A DNA stretch of 64,000 nt, taken from the NCBI RefSeq assembly GCF_022341425.1, contig NZ_JABFUC010000003.1, positions 248,001 to 312,000 of the forward strand. The letters run 5' to 3'. Source of the DNA: Billgrantia campisalis (GTDB lineage: Bacteria; Pseudomonadota; Gammaproteobacteria; Pseudomonadales; Halomonadaceae). Positions within the stretch are counted from its first letter, which is position 1. Each line of letters opens with the position of its first letter. Positions 43,394 through 52,271 of the stretch are shown here, piece after piece. Position numbers and translations under genes: made by a program. A model generated the notes under the pieces. The model saw only the letters and a program-made list of their open reading frames with translations. It was not told the origin of the DNA and made no database searches.

Positions 43394-45238
43394 TCAGCCT
43401 CCCTCCCGCCTGGCATCGGCCAGCACCGCCCGAGGGTCACGCGGATAGTAGCGCTCCGGCTGTCGCTCCGTATGGGCGAAGAAGCGGGTATCCTTGTAGG
43501 GCATCTTCATGAACCCGGAAACCCCCAGGCCCTCGATCAGCCCCACGGCGGCCAGGATGTCGTCGAGCCGCCGGCGAAACTCCGCTTCCCGCGACGGGTC
43601 GAGCAGCCGATAGTAGCTGTGAATCTTGAGGTGCTGGGGGAGTGCCTCGAAGATGATCATCCCGGTATGGTGGATCTCGTTGAGCGCCTCCAGCGAGGCG
43701 ATGATCGCCTCGGGCAGTACCAGGAACTCCTCCGGGTCCGGCCCATCCTCGAAGTAGCTGTGCAGGCGTGAGCGGTCCTCGAGCTCGGGCACGGCGCTGA
43801 CCTCGTAGCGCAGCCGCATGTCCGGCGCCAGCACGAAGGGCTGGGTGGGATCGTCGCGGTCCAGGTGCAGGGTATCGCGGGCATTGAACAGGCAGCTCTT
43901 GAAGATCCCCTGGCGGTAGATGGCGCGCGCCAGGTTGACCATGTTGTTCACCGCCGCCACGAAGGCCGGCTTGAGCGTCGGGTCGTGCAGGCTGAGCGAG
44001 GTATCGATATACACCCCCTCGGCTTCCCAGCGAACCGCCAGCCCACCCACCACCGGATATTTCCCCAAGCGGCTGACCGCCGCCAGGAAGGCCTTTTCGG
44101 TTTCGCCCATGCCCTGCATGAAGTTCTTGTAATAGCGGTCGAGCTGGACGTCGTTGACGTCGTTGAGGGTCTCCTCGCCCCCCTCCTCGCGCAGGAACGC
44201 CTTGCGCGAGCTGTACACCACGGTGTCGATCTCACGGTTCGAGGGTCGCACCCAGGCGGGCACCAGCGGCGTTTCCGCCGGTTCGGGAAGGTCGATCATC
44301 ACCAGCCGCGCCAGCCTGGGCATTTCACTGATGAAGTGGTCCCCCGCCCGCCAGCGGATGCGCGGATCGGGGTCGAGCATGCCGTCGAGCATGCGGGCGA
44401 ACTCCATGGGCAGGCCCAGCGAAGTGGCCGGAATCGCCCGGTGGCCAAAGCGGCATGACTGCGCCGAGGCCAGGGCATAGAGGGTGCCGGCGGCGCCCTG
44501 CTCGTCGAAACGCGGCGACGACAAGGCACCGTTCAACTGCTCCTCGCCGATGAAGTAGACATCACCCAGGCGCGCATTGGTCTGCTGCAGGTTGTCCGAC
44601 ATCAGCTCCATGACGTTGGACGCCACGAACTGCCGGTTGGCGTCCAACTGGGCGAACACCGACGACCCCCAGTCGATCAGGGCGATGGCTTCGCTGGCGG
44701 CATCGAACACCAGGTTGGAGGGCTTGATGTCGCCATGCACGATGGGCTTGCCCGCCGGCCCCGACTCCTTGCGCAGGGTGCGCAGGATATCGGCGAGCTG
44801 ATCGGCAATATGCACCACCAGACGCGGCGACAGGCGCCCCTCGCGCAGCGACACCTCCTCCAGGTTGAGCCCGGGAGCGCGCTCCATGACCAGGATCGAC
44901 TGATTGCGCACCCGCTGGAAGACGATCAGCCTCGGCACTCGCGGATGGTCGACCTGCTCCAGCATGAAGGCCTCCTCCTCGAGGCGGTCCTGGAGATGCT
45001 GGGGCAGGTTGACCCGGGTGAACTTGAAGACGTATTCCGCCCCCAGCGCCGTGACCCCGGCGAAGACGAAGCCGTAGGCACCCTTGCCGATCAGCGCGAT
45101 GTCGCGATAGCCCAGTTGCTCGAGCTGAGCCTGACAGAGCGCCACCCACTCCTTGAGCTTGCGGGCATCGTCGTGACTGAGCAGATAGATCGACTGCTCT
45201 TCGGGGATATAGAACTGCTGGAGAGGCGCCTGGGTCAT
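43394..45238 (-). CDS. Hanks-type serine/threonine protein kinase with unrecognised C-terminal region
   Basis: 614 residues. The kinase core spans about 45-310: glycine loop GKGAYGFV (51-58), ATP lysine K72, catalytic loop HGDIKPSN (168-175, non-RD type), and DWG (189-191) in place of DFG. All catalytic residues (K72, D170, K172, N175, D189) are present, so it is likely active. The C-terminal 300 residues contain KYPVVGGLAVRWEAEGVYID and GMIIFEALPQHLKIHSYYRL and match no domain I know. No membrane helix is seen. Neighbours give no partner; a stand-alone gene is likely. Confidence 0.78.
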   Translation of the reverse strand: MTQAPLQQFYIPEEQSIYLLSHDDARKLKEWVALCQAQLEQLGYRDIALIGKGAYGFVFAGVTALGAEYVFKFTRVNLPQHLQDRLEEEAFMLEQVDHPRVPRLIVFQRVRNQSILVMERAPGLNLEEVSLREGRLSPRLVVHIADQLADILRTLRKESGPAGKPIVHGDIKPSNLVFDAASEAIALIDWGSSVFAQLDANRQFVASNVMELMSDNLQQTNARLGDVYFIGEEQLNGALSSPRFDEQGAAGTLYALASAQSCRFGHRAIPATSLGLPMEFARMLDGMLDPDPRIRWRAGDHFISEMPRLARLVMIDLPEPAETPLVPAWVRPSNREIDTVVYSSRKAFLREEGGEETLNDVNDVQLDRYYKNFMQGMGETEKAFLAAVSRLGKYPVVGGLAVRWEAEGVYIDTSLSLHDPTLKPAFVAAVNNMVNLARAIYRQGIFKSCLFNARDTLHLDRDDPTQPFVLAPDMRLRYEVSAVPELEDRSRLHSYFEDGPDPEEFLVLPEAIIASLEALNEIHHTGMIIFEALPQHLKIHSYYRLLDPSREAEFRRRLDDILAAVGLIEGLGVSGFMKMPYKDTRFFAHTERQPERYYPRDPRAVLADARREGG

Positions 45239-45308
45239 ACGTCACCTGCTCATCAGATTGCGCCGGTCCAGGTCGCGGTCGAAGCGATACGACATGAACC
45301 GGCGTGTC

Positions 45309-46946
45309 TCACCCAAGGTGGAGGAGCATCGTTTCCGGGCTCTCCAGATACCCTTTCCAGGCGTTGCAGAAGCGGGCGATGGTGCCGCCATCGATCACCC
45401 GGTGATCCCCGGCCCAGGTCACGGTCATGATCGCTCGTCGCGTCACCTCGCCCCGGTCGTCGAAGCGCGGCAGCCACTGGGTCTTGCCGATGGCAACGAT
45501 GGCCAGCTCCGGGGCGTTGATGATCGGCGCCGCATAGGTGCCGCCCAGTGCGCCGATGTTGGAGATGGTAATAGTGCCATCCTTGAGATCAGCCTGGTCG
45601 ACGCGGCCCTCCCGCGCCGAGGTGGTCAGCCGCTCGACCTCCCGCGCCACGTCGAGCAGGGTGCGACGCTCGACGCCCTTGACGTTGGGCACCAGCAGGC
45701 CTGAACGGCTATCCACCGCCATGCCCACGTTGCACGACGGCAGGTAGTGGATCTCGCTGACGTCAGCATTGAGCCTCGCGTTGAGGATCGGGTGCTCCTG
45801 CACCGCCAGCGCCATGGCCTTCATGAACAGCGGCATCAGCGTCAGCCGGGTGCCCTGAGCCTCGGCCTGGGGCTTGAGTCGCTGGCGCAGCGCCAGCAGC
45901 TCGGTAACATCGATCTCCTCACCGTACTGGAAGTGCGGGATGGTGCTGGCGGACTCCACCATGCGCCGGGCCATCACCGCCCGCATGCCGCGAATCGGCT
46001 CGACGCGTACCTCGCCCTCCGGGGCTGCGGCGCGCGCGGCCGGCCGGGCCGCGGCTTCGCCGGCAGCCTGCCGATCACTGGGCGCCGACGTCTCGGCGCC
46101 CTGCTCGAGGAAGCGCAGCACATCCTCCTTGAGCACCCGGCCATCCTTGCCGGAGCCGGGAATAGCCTCCAGCGAAACACCGTGTTCACGCACCAGGCGA
46201 CGTACCGCGGGACTGGCCGGTACCCGCCCGTAGGGGCCGCGCCCACCGCTGGCTACCGGGGCGGCCGTCACCGGCTTGGCGGCGGGGCTCGCTGGGGCGG
46301 CCGCTGACGGGGCGGGTGCCGGCTGGCTTGCCGGGTCGGCCTGGGCCGGCCGATAGGCAAACAACGGCGCATGCACCTTGGCGATCTCGCCCTTGGGGAC
46401 GTACAGCTTGGTCACCTGCCCGGCCTCGGGCGCGGTGATCTCCACCAGCGCCTTGTCGGTCATGACATCGACCAGCGGCTGGTCCTCCTCGATCGTCTCG
46501 CCCTCGGCCACGCGCCACTCGACCACCTCGCACTCGACGATGCCCTCGCCAATGTCGGGCAGGATGAAATCCTTCGTCGCGGCAGCGGATGAAGCCGTTG
46601 CGGGGGACTGCGACGTGGGCGCCGGGGCTTCCGCCGCCGGGCTCGCCACCTCGTCCGCCGTGTCGGCGACCGGCCGCGGCGGCTCGGCCGTCTCGGCGCT
46701 CACCGCTGCCCCCTCCGTTTCATAGGCAAATAGTGGCGCATGCACCTTGGCGATCTCCCCCTTGGGGACATACAGCCGGGTCACCCGCCCCGCCTCCGGG
46801 GCGGTGATCTCCACCAGCGCCTTGTCGGTCATCACCTCGACCACCGGCTGGTCTTCCTCGATGACATCGCCCTCGGCGACTCGCCAGTCGACGATTTCGC
46901 ATTCCACGATACCTTCGCCGATATCGGGCAGCATGAAGTCACTCAT
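45309..46946 (-). CDS. bkdB: branched-chain 2-oxoacid dehydrogenase E2 (dihydrolipoyl acyltransferase)
   Basis: 545 residues. Two nearly identical lipoyl domains (about 3-76 and 126-199, lipoyl lysines K42 and K165 in MTDKALVEI) are joined by Ala/Pro-rich linkers to a peripheral subunit-binding domain (about 243-280) and a catalytic acyltransferase domain ending with DHRVIDGG (514-521). E2 transfers the acyl group to CoA. Together with the E1 genes upstream it fits a branched-chain oxoacid complex rather than pyruvate or 2-oxoglutarate dehydrogenase; the substrate call is by gene type and order. Confidence 0.85.
   Translation of the reverse strand: MSDFMLPDIGEGIVECEIVDWRVAEGDVIEEDQPVVEVMTDKALVEITAPEAGRVTRLYVPKGEIAKVHAPLFAYETEGAAVSAETAEPPRPVADTADEVASPAAEAPAPTSQSPATASSAAATKDFILPDIGEGIVECEVVEWRVAEGETIEEDQPLVDVMTDKALVEITAPEAGQVTKLYVPKGEIAKVHAPLFAYRPAQADPASQPAPAPSAAAPASPAAKPVTAAPVASGGRGPYGRVPASPAVRRLVREHGVSLEAIPGSGKDGRVLKEDVLRFLEQGAETSAPSDRQAAGEAAARPAARAAAPEGEVRVEPIRGMRAVMARRMVESASTIPHFQYGEEIDVTELLALRQRLKPQAEAQGTRLTLMPLFMKAMALAVQEHPILNARLNADVSEIHYLPSCNVGMAVDSRSGLLVPNVKGVERRTLLDVAREVERLTTSAREGRVDQADLKDGTITISNIGALGGTYAAPIINAPELAIVAIGKTQWLPRFDDRGEVTRRAIMTVTWAGDHRVIDGGTIARFCNAWKGYLESPETMLLHLG
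46353..46568 (-). repeat. second lipoyl-domain repeat unit of E2
   Basis: Encodes residues 127-198 of E2. It is about 88% identical at protein level to residues 4-75 (encoded at 46722-46937), with nearly all differences conservative. This is a tandem domain duplication, either recent or kept alike by gene conversion. Confidence 0.75.
46722..46937 (-). repeat. first lipoyl-domain repeat unit of E2
   Basis: Encodes residues 4-75 of E2; partner of the unit at 46353-46568. Both contain the lipoyl-lysine context MTDKALVEITAPEAG. Confidence 0.75.
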
Positions 46947-46974
46947 CTTGCATCTCCTGTCCTGATATCGAACG

Positions 46975-47952
46975 TCAGAATTCCACGCAGGCCCGAATGG
47001 CCTCGTAGATCTTGAGGTGGTCCGGCATGTACTCCTTCTCCAGCGTCAGCGGGAAGGGAGTGTCCAGGCCGGTCACCCGCTCGATGGGCGACTCCAGGTA
47101 CAGGAAGCAGCGCTCCTGGATCGTGGCGGCGATCTCGCCGGCGAAGCCGCCGGTGCGGGGCGCCTCATGGCTGATCAGCAAGCGACCGGTCTTGAGCACC
47201 GACTCGACTACGCTGTCCTCGTCCCAGGGCAAGATCGAACGCAGGTCGATCACCTCGCAGGAAATGCCCACCTTTTCGGCCATCTCCACGGCCTTCTCGA
47301 TCAGCTCCATCTGCGCGCCCCAGCCGAGCACCGTGATGTCGCTGCCCTCCTTCGTCACCTCGGCCTCCCCGATCGGCAGCTGGTAATCGTCTTCCGGCAC
47401 CTCGCCGGTGGAGGCGCGATAGAGCCGCTTGGGTTCGAAGAAGATGACCGGATCCGGATCGCGGATCGCGGAGAGCAGCAGGCCCTTGGCCTGGTAGGGA
47501 TTGCGGGGCACCACGATCTTGAGACCCGGCGTATGGGCGAAGTAGGCTTCAGGCGATTGGGAGTGGTAGAGCCCGCCGGAGATCCCACCACCGTAGGGAG
47601 TGCGGATGGTCAGGCCACCGACGTTGAACAGATCCCCGGAACGAAAGCGGAACTTGGCCGTTTCGTTGACGATCTGGTCGAAGGCCGGAAAGATATAGTC
47701 GGCAAACTGAATTTCGGCCACCGGCACCGAGCCCTGGGCGGCCAGGCCGTTGGCGAAACCGATGATGCCCTGCTCGACCAGCGGCGTATTGAAGCAGCGG
47801 GCGCGGCCGTACTTCTCCTGGAGATGGCTGGTGGCGCGGAAGACGCCACCGAACACTCCCACGTCCTCGCCGAAGCAGAGCACCTTTTCATCCTCGGCCA
47901 TGGCGATGTCGAGGGCATTGTTGATCGCCTGCAGCATGTTCATCTTGGGCAT
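46975..47952 (-). CDS. bkdA2: branched-chain 2-oxoacid dehydrogenase E1 component, beta subunit
   Basis: 325 residues, transketolase-like E1 beta. Features: [71 protein letters not shown] and the C-terminal [15 protein letters not shown]. It forms the alpha2beta2 E1 with the upstream gene and decarboxylates the 2-oxoacid with thiamine diphosphate. ATG 47952 lies 1 bp after the E1 alpha TGA, with GGAG across the stop, so translation is coupled. E2 follows 28 bp downstream. Confidence 0.9.
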   Translation of the reverse strand: MPKMNMLQAINNALDIAMAEDEKVLCFGEDVGVFGGVFRATSHLQEKYGRARCFNTPLVEQGIIGFANGLAAQGSVPVAEIQFADYIFPAFDQIVNETAKFRFRSGDLFNVGGLTIRTPYGGGISGGLYHSQSPEAYFAHTPGLKIVVPRNPYQAKGLLLSAIRDPDPVIFFEPKRLYRASTGEVPEDDYQLPIGEAEVTKEGSDITVLGWGAQMELIEKAVEMAEKVGISCEVIDLRSILPWDEDSVVESVLKTGRLLISHEAPRTGGFAGEIAATIQERCFLYLESPIERVTGLDTPFPLTLEKEYMPDHLKIYEAIRACVEF

Positions 47953-47953
47953 T

Positions 47954-49183
47954 TCAGGCTCCTCCCTGCTCGCCATTGGGCTTGTCGGCATCCGCCGTTG
48001 CGCTGACATCCGGGTCGAGTGACCGTGCCCCCTTCGGATAGGCCTCCGGGTGGCGGCGAATGTGCGACTTGAGGCGGTCGAGCTGACGCTGCAGCGCCGG
48101 GGTAACATCGGCATAGACGTCGCTGACCAGGCTATCCAGGGGCGGCGGCGGCCGTTTCTCGGCGCGCTTGAGGGTCTCGAGGACCTCGCGACGCAGGCTC
48201 TCCTGAAGGGCCTTCTCCTCGTCTTCGCTCCACCACCCCAGGTCGATCAGCCAGCGCTGCATGCGCAGAATGGGGTCCTTCTCGCGCCAGGCTTCCTCTT
48301 CCTTGCGCGAGCGGTAGCCGGAGGGGTCGTCCGAGGAGGAGTGGGCGGCCAGGCGATAGGTCATGGCCTCGATCAGCACCGGCTGGTTCTGCTCCACGGC
48401 GATGACGCGCGCCTGCTGGGTGGCCTGATAGACCGCCAGGACATCGTTGCCGTCGACGCGGATCACGTGCATGCGGTAGCCGAAGGCGCGCGGGGCGATG
48501 CCGTCGGCGGCAAACTGCTCGCTGGCCGGCGTGGAAATCGCATAGCCGTTGTTGCGACAGAAGAAGATCACCGGCGCCTTGTGCACCGAGGCCATGTTGA
48601 GGGCGGCATGGAAATCACCCTCCGAGGCCGCCCCCTCGCCAAAGAAGGTAATGGTGCAGTGGCCCTCGCCGGCCAGCTTCTGCCCATAGGCATAGCCTGC
48701 GGCCTGGGGGATCTGGGTGGCCAGCGGCGAGGAGATGGTCATGTAGTGGAGCTTGCGCGATCCGTAGTGGATCGGCATCTGGCGGCCCTTGCCGTAATCG
48801 AGCTCATTACCGAACAGCTGGTTCATGAACTCGTCGTAGGTAAAGCCACGATAGGCCAGCGCGCCCTGCTCACGATACTGCGCCATGATCATGTCGGCAT
48901 CGTCCAGGGCCGCCGCGGCGCCGATGACCGCCGCCTCCTCTCCGGTGCACTGCATGTAGAAGGAGAGCCGGCCCTGACGCTGGGCCGCCAGCATGCGCTC
49001 GTCGAGCACCCGGGTGAACAGCATGGCGCGGTAGATGCGCAGCGCCTTCTGCTGATCGAGGTCGGGCGCCTCGGCTCCCTCGAAGAGGGTGCCGTCCTGC
49101 TGCAGGAGCCGAAAGGTCGGAATATGGAACTCGTCGCCGGTCATGAAGGCCAGCGAATGGGTGTCTTGTGTTGTTGTCATCAT
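47954..49183 (-). CDS. bkdA1: branched-chain 2-oxoacid dehydrogenase E1 component, alpha subunit
   Basis: 409 residues, E1 alpha of the branched-chain type. The thiamine diphosphate motif runs from GEGAASEGD (182-190) to NN (211-212). [20 protein letters not shown] and [33 protein letters not shown] (in parts) favour BCKDH over pyruvate dehydrogenase. The region [17 protein letters not shown] corresponds to the phosphorylation loop of mitochondrial E1. First gene of a bkdA1-A2-B operon; no E3 (lpd) gene follows. A palindrome lies about 115 bp upstream. Confidence 0.9.
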   Translation of the reverse strand: MMTTTQDTHSLAFMTGDEFHIPTFRLLQQDGTLFEGAEAPDLDQQKALRIYRAMLFTRVLDERMLAAQRQGRLSFYMQCTGEEAAVIGAAAALDDADMIMAQYREQGALAYRGFTYDEFMNQLFGNELDYGKGRQMPIHYGSRKLHYMTISSPLATQIPQAAGYAYGQKLAGEGHCTITFFGEGAASEGDFHAALNMASVHKAPVIFFCRNNGYAISTPASEQFAADGIAPRAFGYRMHVIRVDGNDVLAVYQATQQARVIAVEQNQPVLIEAMTYRLAAHSSSDDPSGYRSRKEEEAWREKDPILRMQRWLIDLGWWSEDEEKALQESLRREVLETLKRAEKRPPPPLDSLVSDVYADVTPALQRQLDRLKSHIRRHPEAYPKGARSLDPDVSATADADKPNGEQGGA

Positions 49184-49295
49184 CCTGGTCCTTGGGTAGT
49201 GGCAGGAGGAGAAACCGCCCCTTGTGAGGGCAGTGTTGACTCTACTGTAGCCGCACGCCAGGGGTTAGCTCCAGCGTTCAGCCAACGGATCGCAG

Positions 49296-49311
49296 TTGAC
49301 GTTAACGTAAA
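49296..49311. promoter_or_regulatory. ACGTTAACGT palindrome upstream of the bkd operon (LiuR-like site)
   Basis: The 16-mer TTGACGTTAACGTAAA contains a perfect 10-bp palindrome (49299-49308) extended by two more matching positions. It lies about 115 bp upstream of bkdA1. I recall a similar ACGT-NN-ACGT palindrome described for LiuR, a MerR-family regulator of branched-chain amino acid breakdown in gammaproteobacteria. The match to that regulon is from memory. Confidence 0.45.
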
Positions 49312-49405
49312 ACGGCGCCGAACGCATCTATTTTGCTGCCGGCCAGTCAAAAAGCTGAGGATTGCTCTGCCAAAGTACCTTCTGACGGTGACGTACCCAG
49401 CCCGA

Positions 49406-50164
49406 TCAGCGAGGTGCCAGGCGCGGCATGAAGCGCTCAAAGAGGCTGTCGACGCTGATCGCCAGCAGGCCGATCAGCACGGCGCCCTGCACCACATAGG
49501 CGGTGTTGCCATTGACGATGCCGGAGATGATCGGATCACCGAGGTTGCTGGCCCCCACGGTGGCGCCGATGGCCGCCGTGGCGATATTGATGGTCACCGA
49601 GGTGCGGATTCCGGCCAGGATGACCGGCGCCGCCAGCGGCAGCTCCACCTGGCGCAGGACCTGAACACCGGTCATGCCCATGCCGCGTGCCGCCTCGTGG
49701 ACGGCAGGATCAATGCCCTCGATGCCGGCCAGGGTGTTGCGCACGATCGGCAGCAGCCCGTAGAGCAATAGCGCCATGATGATTGGCAGGGTACCGAAAC
49801 CCAGCACCGGCACCGCCAGCGCCAGCACCGCCACCGGCGGGAAAGTCTGGCCGATGGAGGCGAGCTGGCCGACCAGCGGGCGAAAATCCCGGCCGGCCGG
49901 CCGGGTCACGGCAATGGCGGCGCCGACGCCGATAGCGACGGCCAGCAGCGACGCCACCAACACCACCATGACATGCTGTACCAGCAGCGCCAGGAAAGTG
50001 TCGCGACGGTAGATCACCTCGCGGCTATCGGGTTCGATCAGCCGCAACACGCCTTCCAACTGCTCCATGCCGAGGGTCGCCGCCAGCAGCAGGCCCAGCC
50101 AAAGCAGCGGCATGGCCCAGCGCCATCCGGACACCGGGGGGGAAGACCGCACTGCGCGATTCAC
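49406..50164 (-). CDS. osmoprotectant ABC transporter permease (YehW/OsmW-like)
   Basis: 252 residues with about six helices and the BPD permease core: LASIGQTFPPVAVLALAVPVLGFG, YGLLPIVRNTLAGIEGIDPAVHEAARGMGMTGVQVLRQVELPLAAP (quoted in pieces), ATIGATVGASNLGDPII (as TAAIGATVGASNLGDP). This is the OpuC/Osm type. It starts at GTG 50164, overlapping the ATPase stop by 4 nt (GTGA), and is the last gene of the four-gene importer operon. Substrates are probably glycine betaine or similar compatible solutes. Confidence 0.87.
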   Translation of the reverse strand: MNRAVRSSPPVSGWRWAMPLLWLGLLLAATLGMEQLEGVLRLIEPDSREVIYRRDTFLALLVQHVMVVLVASLLAVAIGVGAAIAVTRPAGRDFRPLVGQLASIGQTFPPVAVLALAVPVLGFGTLPIIMALLLYGLLPIVRNTLAGIEGIDPAVHEAARGMGMTGVQVLRQVELPLAAPVILAGIRTSVTINIATAAIGATVGASNLGDPIISGIVNGNTAYVVQGAVLIGLLAISVDSLFERFMPRLAPR

Positions 50165-51102
50165 TCCGGCCTCCCCCCCACCAGCCGGCGCAGCGACAGC
50201 TCGCCGATGGGGATATCGTCGTCATCCACCACCGTCAGGCGGTCGACCCGGTGCCATAGCATCATCGACAGGGCATCGCGCAGCGGCGCCGTCTGCGCCA
50301 CCCGTTCACGGGCCAACAGGCGCGGCCCCAGCGGCAGCATCCGCTCGCTGACGCGCGTCAAGCCCGCCTCCTTGAGACCACGCTCGACGCCCCCCAGCAG
50401 CGAGGCCACGAAGTTGTCGACCGGTTCGCGCAGCAGCTCGATGGGGCGGCCCTGCTGGACGATGCGCCCCCGATGCATCACCACCAGCCGATCCGCCAGG
50501 GCCAGGGCTTCGTCCATGTCGTGGGTAACGAAGACAATGGTCTTGTGCAGACGCGCCTGCAGATCGCGCAGCTCATGCTGCAGCGATTCCCGGGTAATGG
50601 GGTCCAGCGCCCCGAAGGGCTCGTCCATCAGCAGGATCTCCGGGTCGGCGGCCAGCGCGCGGGCCACCCCGACCCGCTGCGCCTGGCCGCCGGAGAGCTG
50701 ATGCGGATACTTGGCGGCGAACTCCGCCGGCGGCAGGCCGAGCAGCCCCATCAGCTCCGCCACGCGCTCGCGGATACGCGTCCTGGGCCACTTGAGCAGC
50801 CGCGGCACCAGGCCGATGTTGCGTGCCACCGTCCAGTGGGGGAAGAGCCCGGTGCTCTGGATCACATAGCCGATGCGGCGACGCAGGAGCTGCTCGTTGA
50901 AGGTCCTCACCGGCTGGCCGTCGAGGTGAATCTCGCCCTCGCTGTGTTCGATCAGGCGATTGATCATCCGCAGGGTGGTGGACTTGCCGCACCCGGAAGT
51001 GCCCACCAGGGCACACAGCTCGCCTTTCTCGACGCGCAGTGAAATGTCGTTCACGGCGATCTCGTCGCCAAAGCGCTTGGTCACGTCGAACAGTTCGATC
51101 AT
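50161..51102 (-). CDS. osmoprotectant ABC transporter ATP-binding protein (YehX/OsmV-like)
   Basis: 313 residues. Walker A GTSGCGKST (about 34-42), signature LSGGQAQRVG and Walker B ILLMDEPFGALDP form the ATPase. The C-terminal part from about 240 is CBS-like (RERVAQTAPLRDALSMMLWHRVDRLTVVDDD), a module that senses ionic strength in OpuA-type importers. It overlaps both permease genes by 4 nt. Confidence 0.9.
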   Translation of the reverse strand: MIELFDVTKRFGDEIAVNDISLRVEKGELCALVGTSGCGKSTTLRMINRLIEHSEGEIHLDGQPVRTFNEQLLRRRIGYVIQSTGLFPHWTVARNIGLVPRLLKWPRTRIRERVAELMGLLGLPPAEFAAKYPHQLSGGQAQRVGVARALAADPEILLMDEPFGALDPITRESLQHELRDLQARLHKTIVFVTHDMDEALALADRLVVMHRGRIVQQGRPIELLREPVDNFVASLLGGVERGLKEAGLTRVSERMLPLGPRLLARERVAQTAPLRDALSMMLWHRVDRLTVVDDDDIPIGELSLRRLVGGRPE

Positions 51103-52268
51103 CTCGCCCCTCCATGGCGCAGGCCGTCCGCCAGGGCCCCGAACAGCGCGTCGGCCAGCAGCGCCAGGGCGATGATCGGCAAGGCGCCCAGCAGCACCAG
51201 GTCCATGGCCGCCTGCCCCAGGCCCTGGAAGATGAAGGTGCCGAGCCCGCCGGCACCGATCAGCGCCGCCACGGCGGTGAGCCCGATCGCCTGCACCGTG
51301 GTGATACGCACCCCTTCGAGGATCACCGGCAGTGCCAGGGGCAGGCGCACTTGCCAGAAGACCTGCTGGCGGCTCATGCCCATGCCGCGAGCCGATTCGA
51401 GCACCCCCGCGTCTACCCCTTCCAGCGCCACGAAGGTATTACGCACCATGGGCAGCAGGCTGTAGGCCACCAGGGCCAGCCAGGCGGGTGCCCAGCCGAT
51501 GCCGCTCACGCCCAGCGCCGAGAGCCACTCGACCCGGGCCGAGAGCCAGGCCAGCGGCGCCAGCAGCAGGCCGAACAGCGCCAGGCTGGGAATGGTCTGC
51601 AGGAAGTTGAGCACCGCGAACCCGGCCCGCTGCAGGCCGGCATGACGCCGCATGGCCAGCGCCAGGGCAACCCCCAGCAGCAGGCTCGCCCCCACGGCGG
51701 CGCCCACCAAGGCAAGGTGATAGCCGATAGCGGCGACGAACTGATCGCTGCGTCCCTGGTACTCACGGTTGAGCGCCAGGGGTTCCAGCCAGTGGGCCAG
51801 CGCCAGCCACCAGGCGGCCAGGACCGGCAGCAGCAGCGCCCAACCTTGCCACCGCGCGAGCCCCAGGCGGGTGCGCAGCTCCAGCAGCACCAGCAGCCAC
51901 AGGAACAGCAGCAGCCAGACCGATGCACCGATCCCCAGCCGCGCCTGGGGGAGCGAGGGATCCACCAAGGCCCACACCGCCGCGGCAAGCCACAGCGGCA
52001 GCGCCGCCAGCAAGGCCACCACCAGCGCCACCGCCAGGCGCAGGCGTCGGCTGTCGGGGCGCCAGGCCAGGGCCATAACCCCCAGCATCGGCAGCGTGAC
52101 CAGCAACATCGGCCAGCCCCCCATGACCTCATAGGCACGGTGGGGCGCCCCCGCCACGATACGGTTGGGGGCGACACTGACCGCATCGAGTGACAGCCAG
52201 GCCAGGAGCCCTGCCAGCATCAGGCTCAGCAGTACCCAGTTGGGCGAAGCGTGTCGCTCAGCCGCCAC
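51099..52268 (-). CDS. osmoprotectant ABC transporter permease, long form (YehY-like)
   Basis: 389 residues. Four or five extra N-terminal helices (about 10-150, very Leu/Ala/Trp-rich) precede a standard BPD permease core (FAVLNFLQTIPSLALFGLLL, YSLLPMVRNTFVALEGVDAGVLESARGMG in parts). This extended architecture matches E. coli YehY (385 residues). Start is GTG 52268, 3 bp after the binding-protein stop. It pairs with the shorter permease to form a heterodimeric channel. Confidence 0.87.
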   Translation of the reverse strand: MAAERHASPNWVLLSLMLAGLLAWLSLDAVSVAPNRIVAGAPHRAYEVMGGWPMLLVTLPMLGVMALAWRPDSRRLRLAVALVVALLAALPLWLAAAVWALVDPSLPQARLGIGASVWLLLFLWLLVLLELRTRLGLARWQGWALLLPVLAAWWLALAHWLEPLALNREYQGRSDQFVAAIGYHLALVGAAVGASLLLGVALALAMRRHAGLQRAGFAVLNFLQTIPSLALFGLLLAPLAWLSARVEWLSALGVSGIGWAPAWLALVAYSLLPMVRNTFVALEGVDAGVLESARGMGMSRQQVFWQVRLPLALPVILEGVRITTVQAIGLTAVAALIGAGGLGTFIFQGLGQAAMDLVLLGALPIIALALLADALFGALADGLRHGGAR

Positions 52269-52271
52269 GAC

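Noticed and set aside
51039..52193. 384-codon plus-strand frame rich in Gln, His and Arg
   Set aside because: Antisense to the osmoprotectant permease; low complexity and no RBS.
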